Shown piece by piece: positions 49,880 to 59,130 of a stretch of DNA of 64,000 nt (positions are counted from its first letter, which is position 1; each line of letters begins with the position of its first letter). The stretch comes from Brachycybe producta (lineage: Eukaryota > Arthropoda > Diplopoda > Playtdesmida > Andrognathidae), in assembly GCA_036925085.1 (NCBI GenBank), contig JAUPFP010000027.1:2841501-2905500 (forward strand). Direction: 5' to 3'. The notes under the pieces are model-generated. The model did not search any database, was not told the origin of the DNA, and was given only the letters and a program-made list of their open reading frames with translations. The position numbers and the translations under genes were made by a program.

Positions 49880-52012
49880 CTAATAGTCCATGCGGGCCCA
49901 TCCGTTGGCAGGACTCTCTGGGCTCTTCCGTAGTGCGTCCTCCAGGATGACGGCAGCATTTGCTGATCCTCGATACTGTCGATAGCTTCGACGCCCTTCG
50001 GCAAAACTTGTTGCGGCATCGAACAGGATGTGCGGCCGATCATCGTTAAAGTGAGGGCGAACTGGACGACTATCAACATGGATCTTCGCTTGCGGACTCC
50101 ATTGGAGAAAGGTGCGGATCCATTCACGCACTCCTTCCTCGACATCTTTCAACTGGACCCGGTCGGTGTAGTGAAACATCAGGACATCGCAGTGATCCGG
50201 ATTCACGACAAGGATGGTGGATACGCAGCGGACGACCAGTGCAATAATGTAGGTTTTTGGACCCTTCGGGATTCTGTTCTTGGGTGGAGTTTCGTCCCAC
50301 TCGAACATCCCTAGGTACAACTGATGCCTTGGTGTCCTTCGTTGCTGCCAGTGAACACACAGGTTGTTCAACACCGTCTCGTCCTCTCGGGTGCTTCTGC
50401 TCGGATGAGTGATGGGTCTGCCATCAGGGACCTGCAAGGAGTCCGTGGGAGTCCCTAATGGCAACCCCAGACGCTCCTTGGCTGGTTTCTTCTTCGAAAC
50501 GGCCCCGGTACTCTTTCCTGGTTCATCCTTCGACTTGTCCTGGTCTTCGGTTTTTGGCGACATCTTGTTTTTACGTTCCATGGTTCTTGACGGTACAGGA
50601 GGCGTTTCGGAAGCCCTAGGACTCCCAGGAGCTTCTGCGGCGCCCCTGGTTGTTGTCTCCGGTCCTGGGATTTTAACATCATCCTTGTAGAGTCGTCCTG
50701 GTACTCTCGGACAGACATCCCTCATGGTCACGCTGTTTCCAGGTGCGTGATGGAAGAATCCACGCACTTCCGTTCTCAGCTGGGTTCTTAGGCCCCTGTT
50801 TACTCGGTTTCGTGTGACGAGAGGCCTTGGCTGCCTCCAACGTCGCACTCCACGAATCAACAGGTCTTCTGTGGGGCCTGTACTTCCAGCGTCCTTCGGT
50901 AGTACAACTCCTTCCAAGATGCGGCTATCATAGAGGACGATCCTCTCTCCGTCGAACGTCTCAAAAACATTGTCGACCAATGCCCTTCCTTGATCGTGAT
51001 ACGCAACAGCCAGGTCGATCAACCATCTAAGCTGTTCGTTATATTGATCCCTCGGACTCTTGGTATTTAGGTTGACCTCCTCAGTTGAAATTTTGAGCGT
51101 GGTGAAGGTCTTCGTGGGTTCCGGAGCTTCGGCAACCTCTTCCTCCACTAAATCAATTTCTCCAGCGTCAATGAATAGGACATCGTCGTCTTCCGTTTCT
51201 GTCTTTCCGGAGATGGTGACAACTGGCCCGATGGTGGCATTGTCTGTGACGATTCGCTTATGGAGGTGGGCCACAGCGGACTCCGTGAGCCCTTCCTCAC
51301 GTTTGCGCTTGGCCTCACGATGACGCTTACTCGGTTTATTCTTCTTTCGGAGAAGAACTGCAGTCGGGGCAGTATCAGCAACTGGTGGACTGGTGAGTGG
51401 TGCGGGCCTTTTTAAAGTTGGAGCAGCAGTCTTCACTTTGGCAGCTGCAGGCTCGACCAGCTCGGCATAGGCCCTTTCCGCATCTTTCAAGGCTTGACTT
51501 TTGGGTACGTAGCGACCTTGCTCGTCCCATATCTCGTGCAGACTTCTATGCGGTACCGGAGGTCGATTGCGTCGGTGGTGCTGTTCCCAATCGTGGGCTG
51601 CCCACTCTTTCGTTCCTTCCTCTCCGGTTTTACCCCAGTTTCGAGGTTCGGCACCTCCTGGAGCAAACTCTCCAGGCTTGATAGCTTTATAAAAATTCGG
51701 TTGGCCAGCGCCAACGAACCCCTTCAGAATCTTCTTTGACTGTCGTTTTATGGTCTTCTTTGATGGTGTGGGAATAACTTTATGTTCCCACAATCCATCG
51801 GCAATTTCTTTTTCGAGGGCAACAGCAGCCGTATCGAAAATTAACTTTGACCCTCCAACGATCGGTATAATAGAGCAGGGTTCCATTCTGGCTCTCTTGA
51901 ACCCTCCCTCTTCGTGGCCACGACCTGACAAGACGGGTCCACGGACACCGTGAACCCCACCCTGCCCGGTAGTGGCCACATCCTGATATAAATTCTCGAG
52001 TGGAGACGCCAT
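49880..52012 (-). CDS. Third ORF of the retrotransposon, function unknown
   Basis: 710 residues from the ATG at 52012; the frame stays open up to 52183, inside pol. It sits where env or accessory genes are found in some Gypsy elements, but I see no signal peptide, no transmembrane anchor and no furin-type site, so it does not look like an envelope protein. It is charged, with basic clusters that look like nuclear localisation signals (KKTIKRQSKK, KKNKPSKRHREAKRKREE), an acidic Glu-rich patch and a Pro/Ser-rich middle. The last 170 residues look folded and contain many Trp, His and hydrophobic residues. A good splice acceptor (pyrimidine-rich, then ATTATAG at 52026) lies 14 bases before the ATG. 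I do not recognise the family. Confidence 0.85.
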   Translation of the reverse strand: MASPLENLYQDVATTGQGGVHGVRGPVLSGRGHEEGGFKRARMEPCSIIPIVGGSKLIFDTAAVALEKEIADGLWEHKVIPTPSKKTIKRQSKKILKGFVGAGQPNFYKAIKPGEFAPGGAEPRNWGKTGEEGTKEWAAHDWEQHHRRNRPPVPHRSLHEIWDEQGRYVPKSQALKDAERAYAELVEPAAAKVKTAAPTLKRPAPLTSPPVADTAPTAVLLRKKNKPSKRHREAKRKREEGLTESAVAHLHKRIVTDNATIGPVVTISGKTETEDDDVLFIDAGEIDLVEEEVAEAPEPTKTFTTLKISTEEVNLNTKSPRDQYNEQLRWLIDLAVAYHDQGRALVDNVFETFDGERIVLYDSRILEGVVLPKDAGSTGPTEDLLIRGVRRWRQPRPLVTRNRVNRGLRTQLRTEVRGFFHHAPGNSVTMRDVCPRVPGRLYKDDVKIPGPETTTRGAAEAPGSPRASETPPVPSRTMERKNKMSPKTEDQDKSKDEPGKSTGAVSKKKPAKERLGLPLGTPTDSLQVPDGRPITHPSRSTREDETVLNNLCVHWQQRRTPRHQLYLGMFEWDETPPKNRIPKGPKTYIIALVVRCVSTILVVNPDHCDVLMFHYTDRVQLKDVEEGVREWIRTFLQWSPQAKIHVDSRPVRPHFNDDRPHILFDAATSFAEGRRSYRQYRGSANAAVILEDALRKSPESPANGWARMDY

Positions 52013-52079
52013 GTTGTCTCTACTACTATAATGAAGAAGAAAGAGCGAATTCAATTTTCGGAGTCCGAAATACTTTGTC

Positions 52080-55000
52080 TTATTCCGGACCTTTCTTACC
52101 CGAAGTGTTCCAGCTCCTTTCTTCAGATTTCTTCGAACTCTTTCGAAATTCCGTTTGAAAAAGTTTCTCAATTCCGAAAACAAAATAAAACTTTCGATGT
52201 TTTTTCCAAATTAAACAATAGAATTTTCCAAAATTGTCCACGATGCAATGATAACTTTCCAAAATATGGCCGATAACGGTACAAAAAGTGGTGATATGAA
52301 GAAGATGCCAAAAAATAGTGCCGGTACATGTGTATAGCACATGGGCACAACTGTCAGTCGTGAAGAAGATAAACAATAGGACCCGGATCCATAGTGGTGC
52401 GAGGCTAGTGGTCATTTTACTTAATGTATCCCTCCGCCCACGTGTTCCTTCCATGCTTGGTAGCGTCATTGACCGCTCCCTGTTTACTTCCTCATTTGGG
52501 ACGTCATTTCTATTTGTGGCGTCACTAGCATCGATATCATCGATATCATCGTCCATTTTTGTTGTTTCATCGATAACTTCCGCATTTTTCACCTCCATTT
52601 GAAATTCCATCGGCGAATTTACATCTTTTTCGTCGATTTTCATCGTTTCTTCAGGAATTTCGCTGATTTCTTCAACAAATCCAATGGTTTCCATGGTAAA
52701 ATTCGTCTTGTTACCATATTCTCTGGTGAATTTCATCGCATCTTCGCCCGGTAAGTATGAGAATTGCTGCTGGTTATCGTCTGCTGCCATTTTTCTTCTA
52801 ATTTCGACGTTACGGTCAGAATGCTTTCGGATTGCTTTCGTAATTATCTCAATTTCTTCTTCATCCTCAGAAGATTCGATCCAAGCATTTTGGCATCTGC
52901 AGTGTCCACAACATCTCTTCTTACGCGAAGGTAAGTTTTTCTTCTTGACAAACGCTGTCATTTCTTTTTCTTTTACAGGTTCCGATTCGGATTCTTCTGG
53001 CGATGAGTTACCCATGGACTCCAGGGTGTCTCCAGTCGTTGGAACATTGGGTCCGTCCTTTTGGTAAGTCTCATATAGTGGTCTCAGGTTTGCAACGTTT
53101 ACAGAGTCCTCCACTAATCTTCCAGTTCGATTCTCGTAACTCAATCGGTATACGGTGTCCGATACCTTCGACACAATCGTATATCCCTGTCTCCATTTTG
53201 TTAAGAACTTCTTGTTCTGTCCAGGCCTGATTCGCATGTCTCGTACAAGTACTTTTTGTCCGATTTGGTACTCATAAGGCTTCTTATGCCTTTGGTCGTA
53301 GTACTTCTTTCGACGATCATGTGCTGCTTTCAGGTTCGCCCTGGCTGTTCTTAGTTCTTCTTCTTGGCGTTCTTCCGCCTGTTGTCGAACGTCCACGAGG
53401 TTTCCTGCCTCGTTATCCACAATAACTGGTCGTTCTGGAACTAAGGTGTCTACTTTAGTTCTGGGCTCCCTCCCAAACATGAGTCTGTACGGCGTAAACT
53501 TCGTGGATGAATGTACAGATGAGTTGTACGATTCCAAAACTTCATCCAGTTTCGTTGCCCAATCAGTCTGGTTCTTCGCAGGAGTCAGATACTTTTTCAT
53601 AGTCTGAATAATGCTTTTATTCGTCCTTTCGGCGAGACCATTACTTTGCGGATGGTATGCAGTTGTTGTTTCGTGCTCTATCTTGTTTATTTTCAAGAAT
53701 TCTTGAGTGTTCTTCGCAACAAACGGCGTCCCTCGATCCGAAATGAGTTTCTCTGGTATCCCGAAGATTCTCTTTACGTCTTTTGCTAGGAAGTTCATTA
53801 CGATTAGTGCGGTTGTGCTTTTCACTGCTTTAGCAACGCAATATCGAGTGGCGTAATCGACTGCCAACAAGATGTGCTTGTTTCCTCCAACCGACGGTAC
53901 TAATGGTCCAATGAAATCCATTCCCCAGCAATCACAAGGCTTTCCAATGGGCATTTCTTGAAGGAACCCTTCAGGTTTCTTTGTACCCAACTTGTGTAAT
54001 TGACAAATCTCACATGATCGCACATATTCGAATATGTCGTGCTTCATGTTATTCCAATAAAATCTTTGCCTGGCTCTATTCCAGGTCTTAGTTTGTCCCT
54101 CATGACCAGGATCTGGCTCGTCATGGCATAATCTCATTACTTCAGGGATGAGATGTTTTGGAACCACATTCACGAGTGTGGGTACGGAACTTCCGTGAAA
54201 CACACAAGCGAACAACTTGTTGTCGTAATCGCAAAACAACTTATGAAGAGGTGACTCTGGTTGGTTACGCAACTCCTCACGAATCTTCAAAATCTCTGGG
54301 TCCAATTTTTGCTCCACCTTCCAATCCCATTGTAAGGTTACATTAAAGATCACACTGTCATCTAGGTCCTCCGCTTCTGGGATGGCCTTCCAGTTAACAG
54401 GCACTCCTGCTGGATATCTCGAGAGGCAATCGGCTTCGATGTGAAGTTTCCCCTCCTTGTAGATGATTTTGTAGTCGTACTCCTGCATTAGCAGCTGCCA
54501 GCGACCAAGTCTTCCTTCCAGACGTGCTGCAGTTTTCATGTAGCATAATGCATGGTGATCCGTCACAATTGTAAAGGGCTTCTGGAACAGGTACGGCCGG
54601 AACTTGGTGACTCCATAGATTACTGCTAGGCACTCCTTATCCGTCGTACTGTAGTTCTTTTCCGCGTCCCTTAGAACTCTGGAGACACTTCCAATGATCT
54701 CCTTTCTTCGTTTATCCTCTGACTTTTGGTAAAGCATGGCTCCAATTCCGTATCCACAGGCATCAGTATGCATAAATATTGCAGCCTTCGGATCATATAC
54801 GGCAACCAATGGAGATTTCGACAACATATTCTTTAGCGTGCGGAATGCATTCTCGCAGTCAACTGACCATTCGAACGGTATATCTTTACCCGTAAGGTCT
54901 GACATTGGCTTCGCTATGTTGGCAAATCCAGGTACATGCTTTCGATAATAACCCGCCATTCCAAGGAAACTTCTGATTGCGGTTACATTGTCAGGAACTG

Positions 55001-56069
55001 GGAAGTTCTTTATGGCGACAACCTTATCTGGATCTGGCCGAATTCCATCAGGCGAGATCAGGTGTCCCAAATACTTCACTTCTTGGAATCCAAAGAAGCA
55101 TTTCACTGGATGCAACTTCAGGTTTGCTGTCCTCAGCAGGTCCAAGATAGTTCTCAATCTTTCCAAAAATTCTTCGAACGTTCTTCCAAACACTACGATG
55201 TCGTCAAGGTAGACAAGGCACGTTTCCCATTTGTGCCCGGCGAGTAGGATGTCCAATGCACGTTGCATAGTGGCAGGAGCGTTTCGGAGTCCGAAAGGCA
55301 TTCTTACGAACTCGAACAACCCTCGATGAGATGTAAATGCGGTCTTCTCGATGTCGCTTTCTTCCATCTCGAACTGCCAGTATCCACTCTTCATATCCAG
55401 CGTTGCGAAGTAGCATGCTCCTCTCATGGAGTCTAATGCGTCATCAATCCTCGGTAATGGATAAGTGTCTGCCTTTGTAATCGCGTTCAACTTCCGATAA
55501 TCTACACAGAAACGGTAGGAGCCATCCTTCTTCTTTACAAGGACGATGGGCGATGCATACGGCGATTTCGATGTCCTTACAACCCCAGATTTCTTCATCT
55601 CCTCTAGCGTCTCATCAATTACGATGCGTTCCCCAGGCCCGCATCTTCGTAACGTGTCTCGAACAGGTAAATTATCTCCAGTTTCGATCTTGTGTTTGGT
55701 CAAATTCGTAGCTCCCAGGTCCTTAGATGAAAAGGCGAAGATCGGTTGGAACTCCTTCAGTAGGATCGTCAACTCTTCTCTTTGATCATCTGTCAGTTCA
55801 GGACCAAGTTGAATTTCTCTTTCAAAATCAACGGGTGCTTCTCCGATGTCTCTAAAGTTTTCCTCCTCGGAAACTTTGCAGGCTTGCTCTTCTTCTAGTT
55901 CTTCTAGAAGTTCGAAGTGTCCAATAGTCTCGCGGTCTCCAATCCCCACGGACTCCAGTGTGGTATTCAGGAGTTGGACTTCCAGTTGTGATGTCCCATT
56001 CCCTTGTAGCACACTGCTGGCCACAACGATGCCTTTTCTATTAAAGAGACTATCGTTCGTTTCAATCAT
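52080..56069 (-). CDS. pol: Retrotransposon Pol: reverse transcriptase, RNase H, integrase
   Basis: 1329 residues. RT at about 165-345 (FATLDMKSGYWQ; YLDD active site at 287-290). RNase H at about 430-550 (HTDACGYGIGA, TTDKECLAV). The integrase zinc domain is at about 648-690 (H-H-C-C, ending SCEICQ), and the catalytic core has WGMDFIGP, SDRGTPF and the E of SNGLAERTNK. A GPY/F-like segment near 955-1010 follows (KFLTKWRQGYTIV). No chromodomain is seen. The last 300 residues are unusual: acidic, with a CCGHCRCQ cluster and a hydrophobic stretch (LWIRVLLFIFFTTDSCAHVL). The start ATG overlaps the protease stop as ATGA. Confidence 0.95.
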   Translation of the reverse strand: MIETNDSLFNRKGIVVASSVLQGNGTSQLEVQLLNTTLESVGIGDRETIGHFELLEELEEEQACKVSEEENFRDIGEAPVDFEREIQLGPELTDDQREELTILLKEFQPIFAFSSKDLGATNLTKHKIETGDNLPVRDTLRRCGPGERIVIDETLEEMKKSGVVRTSKSPYASPIVLVKKKDGSYRFCVDYRKLNAITKADTYPLPRIDDALDSMRGACYFATLDMKSGYWQFEMEESDIEKTAFTSHRGLFEFVRMPFGLRNAPATMQRALDILLAGHKWETCLVYLDDIVVFGRTFEEFLERLRTILDLLRTANLKLHPVKCFFGFQEVKYLGHLISPDGIRPDPDKVVAIKNFPVPDNVTAIRSFLGMAGYYRKHVPGFANIAKPMSDLTGKDIPFEWSVDCENAFRTLKNMLSKSPLVAVYDPKAAIFMHTDACGYGIGAMLYQKSEDKRRKEIIGSVSRVLRDAEKNYSTTDKECLAVIYGVTKFRPYLFQKPFTIVTDHHALCYMKTAARLEGRLGRWQLLMQEYDYKIIYKEGKLHIEADCLSRYPAGVPVNWKAIPEAEDLDDSVIFNVTLQWDWKVEQKLDPEILKIREELRNQPESPLHKLFCDYDNKLFACVFHGSSVPTLVNVVPKHLIPEVMRLCHDEPDPGHEGQTKTWNRARQRFYWNNMKHDIFEYVRSCEICQLHKLGTKKPEGFLQEMPIGKPCDCWGMDFIGPLVPSVGGNKHILLAVDYATRYCVAKAVKSTTALIVMNFLAKDVKRIFGIPEKLISDRGTPFVAKNTQEFLKINKIEHETTTAYHPQSNGLAERTNKSIIQTMKKYLTPAKNQTDWATKLDEVLESYNSSVHSSTKFTPYRLMFGREPRTKVDTLVPERPVIVDNEAGNLVDVRQQAEERQEEELRTARANLKAAHDRRKKYYDQRHKKPYEYQIGQKVLVRDMRIRPGQNKKFLTKWRQGYTIVSKVSDTVYRLSYENRTGRLVEDSVNVANLRPLYETYQKDGPNVPTTGDTLESMGNSSPEESESEPVKEKEMTAFVKKKNLPSRKKRCCGHCRCQNAWIESSEDEEEIEIITKAIRKHSDRNVEIRRKMAADDNQQQFSYLPGEDAMKFTREYGNKTNFTMETIGFVEEISEIPEETMKIDEKDVNSPMEFQMEVKNAEVIDETTKMDDDIDDIDASDATNRNDVPNEEVNRERSMTLPSMEGTRGRRDTLSKMTTSLAPLWIRVLLFIFFTTDSCAHVLYTCTGTIFWHLLHITTFCTVIGHILESYHCIVDNFGKFYCLIWKKHRKFYFVFGIEKLFQTEFRKSSKKSEERSWNTSGKKGPE

Positions 56070-57430
56070 GAGTACTTCGTTTTCCTCAATAACGTAATCC
56101 TTCCTTGGGCTTTTACGCAGCTTTCCTCTCTAGCTTTTATGGCATAGGAGTTATCCAGATGGCTATTCTGAGCACATCCCTCCTCTTTTAACTCTTTGAA
56201 GAAATTCCAGGGAAGGCTACTACGCGCACTTCCTTTCTTCAACAATTCTCGTGTTCCTTCGTAGAACATCTCATTAGCAAAGTAGATCTTGGAGGTCTTC
56301 ATGGAAATGATGAGATCAAACGCAGCTCCCAGGTCTCTCCCCAGCAGTGCTTCTCGTTTTCCATCTATGATGAGCATCCTTGCCGTTACTTGCTTTCCGT
56401 TCAACTCGAACGTTGGCCACAACTGACCAAGTACCTTAATCGGTACCCCTCCTACTGCGCCTAATGCAGGTGCGTTCCGGATTGGTCCATATCGAAGTCC
56501 GTACTCTTTGGCCATTGTGCCTGACAAGATAGTGAACCCAGTTCCGCTATCCGCCAAAAATCGAACTGGTGTGCCATCAACCTGAATGGTAATCTTGGCA
56601 ACACTCTCATCGGGCGTAGTATCTCCTACCTCGATGAGTTCGCATGAGGTGAGTAGGCTGTCTACAGTGATTTCGACACTCTTTCGACAACAAGCCCTAC
56701 TCCTCAACAAATCTCCAACTTCAACGGATTCAATAACCTCGCTGTTCGCAGGGATCCTGCTGGTATCATCTCCTCTACCGATAGCTGCATTTACAATAGC
56801 CTTCTTGGATTTCTTAGCATCAGTTTCGGCCTTGCCCCAGGCAATAACATTGGATGTTACATCTTGAGGGATTTCCTGAGCAACATTGCTTATCCCCGGT
56901 ATACACGCCGCAGAATTCTGTTGGGTCCTTCCCTCAATTCCGTCTGGCACCGCAGAATTCTGTTGGGTCTTTCCCTCAATTCTGTCTTGATGAACTCCAG
57001 TTTCCATGGCTTCCACAATTCTCTTTGCTTCCTCCAAGCTATTCGCGTAAACTACCATAGCTTTCGTAGGTGACCAGATGATGGGTTCCGGAAATATCTC
57101 CTTGATGGTTTCTCCCCTTCGACCAGTATCCTTTCGCAGCTTCTTATATTTTCGTGAATTCCGTTGTCGTTTTCCATTCGTAATGCCGACTAACAACTCC
57201 GACGATTGCTCAGGGAGTCCTTGAGTGTCCAAATCACATGGTCTCTTCGGTGCTCCAGCCTTTGGTCTAGTTGTGGCGACATTGGTAGCTTCGCTCACGC
57301 CCCTATTCCCCCCCAACAAAGCTTTGTCCACAATGTTTTGGGAATTGGCGATCGCTGTTTCGTTTCGATTTTGTCGTTTTCCAGAGGGTTTTCCGTTCTT
57401 AAAGGGCGGTAGGCCCCTCTTTACTGCCAC
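56066..57430 (-). CDS. Retrotransposon aspartic protease ORF
   Basis: About 454 residues in the -1 frame relative to gag. Its only upstream ATG-free opening fits entry by frameshift rather than by its own start. The long basic, low-complexity N-terminal part contains a duplicated DGIExxTQQNSA unit. The protease proper lies in the last third: FLADSGTGFTILS carries the catalytic D-S-G, and ALLGRDLG is the conserved second block. Retropepsins cut the polyprotein and act as dimers. It ends in ATGA, shared with the start of pol. Confidence 0.9.
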   Translation of the reverse strand: MAVKRGLPPFKNGKPSGKRQNRNETAIANSQNIVDKALLGGNRGVSEATNVATTRPKAGAPKRPCDLDTQGLPEQSSELLVGITNGKRQRNSRKYKKLRKDTGRRGETIKEIFPEPIIWSPTKAMVVYANSLEEAKRIVEAMETGVHQDRIEGKTQQNSAVPDGIEGRTQQNSAACIPGISNVAQEIPQDVTSNVIAWGKAETDAKKSKKAIVNAAIGRGDDTSRIPANSEVIESVEVGDLLRSRACCRKSVEITVDSLLTSCELIEVGDTTPDESVAKITIQVDGTPVRFLADSGTGFTILSGTMAKEYGLRYGPIRNAPALGAVGGVPIKVLGQLWPTFELNGKQVTARMLIIDGKREALLGRDLGAAFDLIISMKTSKIYFANEMFYEGTRELLKKGSARSSLPWNFFKELKEEGCAQNSHLDNSYAIKAREESCVKAQGRITLLRKTKYS

Positions 57431-57435
57431 CCTTT

Positions 57436-59130
57436 CTAGTTTAAATCAGTTGGGTTTTCCTCTCGCAGGAACTTCTTCTGCCCGTTCTCGCTGACGACAA
57501 AATACTGCTGGCCATTTTTTCCAGTGGCCATTCCATGTTGAACAAGTCCAACGGTTCCATCCGCAACTACTTTCTTTGGGCAGTTTCTTGAAAAGTGACC
57601 CTTCTCGTGACAGTGATAACACTCTACTGTGCTGAGATCTTTCAGGGTTTTACTTCCATCTTGCGTTTGCTGACCATTGTAGTTCTTCTTCTGCGGATAT
57701 CTTTGGTTCCATTTACGACCTTGTTGCTGATTCGAGTTCTGGTTGGTCTTCTGTTGCGCTTGGTTATTTGAATTTGATGGAGTCGAGTTGTTCGTTGGGT
57801 CCGCTTGATCTTGAGTAACAACCGCGTAAGAACGTCCTCCGTCCATTACTGCTTGCGTCTGTTTGGCATTTTGGCGTTGGTTATTCTTCTGTGGACCCTT
57901 GGAGACCTGGGTCGTCGTTTGTTGACCCATCGTTCCTTCCGGTATCCATAACCCATCAGCCATCAAAACTTCCTCGGTATCCTTGATATATGTCGTGTAC
58001 AGTTTCAGATTGCTATTCGGCGCATTCTGTGTAGCATTACGTATAATCGGATGAAGTTTCTGCCGAAATTCCACAATCCGGTATTTGTCGGTTACCCCAG
58101 GTAACACTTTCCTACTCAAGTCAAGGTAGCGACCCAAAAACTGATTGGTGTCCTCTCCTTTCCTTTGGAGCATGGTATCCAACCTCAGCTTCAGTTGCAC
58201 TAACTCGTCTCGACGTCCAAATCTTTCAATTAACTCGCTCCGTATGAAGTCCCACGTGGTTTTTCCTCGATTTTCTTTGTAGAAATTGGATAACCAACGT
58301 ACTACGTCCCCTTCTACCGCTTTACGTAGGTAGTAGGTCTTGTGGACGTTGCTCCAGTCCTCCAGATCTGCGATACTCTTGTAGTCCTCCAGAAAGGTGT
58401 ATACAGACGTCAATCCTTTGAAGGTCTCTAGATTCCGGAGTGGGTGAAGACTCTTGTACTTCCCATCCAGCTCCTCACAGGTCCGATGACGATTGCAAAT
58501 TGGATTTCCTTCCAGCTCTTCTACGCTGGGATCCTCACTTGTTAGGCTTTCATCCTCTAGCTGGTCCGGGTTCTCTCTCCGTAGAATAGGAGTCTCAGGT
58601 AGGCGACCTCTCTGGGTCCCTCCACTCTTCTTCAGCATGAGCGGCGTCTGGAATACATTAACCTGTCTTAGGTTTTCAGCGTGGGCCGACGAGGGCTCCC
58701 CTTCAGTGTCCAATCCAGGAATCACTGTATGACGCTGCGATTCAGCGTGGGCCGACGAGGGCTCCACTCCGGTATCCATTTCTCGGACTACCGTATGACG
58801 CTGAACTGTACTTACACCACGCCCGCTCCGGAGTAACATCGATCCTGATGGTTGCTGGGCTTCGAACCAGGCCATCAGTCTCTCCCGTCTTTCAGCACTT
58901 AGATTTTGAAGGATACCTTCAAGTGGATCTTCTCCATCCATTTGGTTTGTATCGTCCTTCTCCCGTGTCTTCGACTTCGATTTCGGTCTGCCTTTCTTTC
59001 CTTTACCACCTGGTGTAACTCCGACATCATTGGTATTCTCTACTGGATCTGTAGTGAGGTACCCCGCACCTCCACCATTTTGTAACATCCCCGTTTCCGT
59101 AGGGTTAGTAGAGAGATCTCTGCTAGCCAT
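57436..59130 (-). CDS. gag: Retrotransposon Gag
   Basis: 564 residues from the ATG at 59130, which is inside the LTR; a second ATG at the LTR edge gives a 550-residue product. It forms the particle shell and binds the RNA. A low-complexity N-terminus holds two near-identical PSSAHAE-containing units. The central part is a typical retrotrans_gag capsid region (WLSNFYKENRGKTTWDFI, then RGK and QFLGRYLDLSRKVLPG segments). A Gln/Asn-rich linker follows, then one CCHC zinc knuckle (CYHCHEKGHFSRNC). The stop TAG at 57436 is directly preceded by the heptamer TTTAAAC. Confidence 0.95.
   Translation of the reverse strand: MASRDLSTNPTETGMLQNGGGAGYLTTDPVENTNDVGVTPGGKGKKGRPKSKSKTREKDDTNQMDGEDPLEGILQNLSAERRERLMAWFEAQQPSGSMLLRSGRGVSTVQRHTVVREMDTGVEPSSAHAESQRHTVIPGLDTEGEPSSAHAENLRQVNVFQTPLMLKKSGGTQRGRLPETPILRRENPDQLEDESLTSEDPSVEELEGNPICNRHRTCEELDGKYKSLHPLRNLETFKGLTSVYTFLEDYKSIADLEDWSNVHKTYYLRKAVEGDVVRWLSNFYKENRGKTTWDFIRSELIERFGRRDELVQLKLRLDTMLQRKGEDTNQFLGRYLDLSRKVLPGVTDKYRIVEFRQKLHPIIRNATQNAPNSNLKLYTTYIKDTEEVLMADGLWIPEGTMGQQTTTQVSKGPQKNNQRQNAKQTQAVMDGGRSYAVVTQDQADPTNNSTPSNSNNQAQQKTNQNSNQQQGRKWNQRYPQKKNYNGQQTQDGSKTLKDLSTVECYHCHEKGHFSRNCPKKVVADGTVGLVQHGMATGKNGQQYFVVSENGQKKFLREENPTDLN
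57439..57445 (-). promoter_or_regulatory. -1 ribosomal frameshift heptamer TTTAAAC
   Basis: Read on minus in the gag frame, T TTA AAC lies immediately before the gag TAG. It fits the X XXY YYZ rule exactly. A slip of -1 leads, without a stop, into the protease frame. This is how many retroelements make Gag-Pol; here it is inferred from sequence only. Confidence 0.85.
59060..59077 (-). promoter_or_regulatory. Candidate primer-binding site
   Basis: Three bases inside the 5' LTR, read on minus, is TGGTGGAGGTGCGGGG. It starts with the TGG expected to pair with a tRNA 3' CCA end. I cannot say which tRNA. The site lies within the open gag frame. Confidence 0.5.

Noticed and set aside
49880-52183. 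Third ORF as an env gene
   Set aside because: No signal peptide, membrane anchor or cleavage site is visible.
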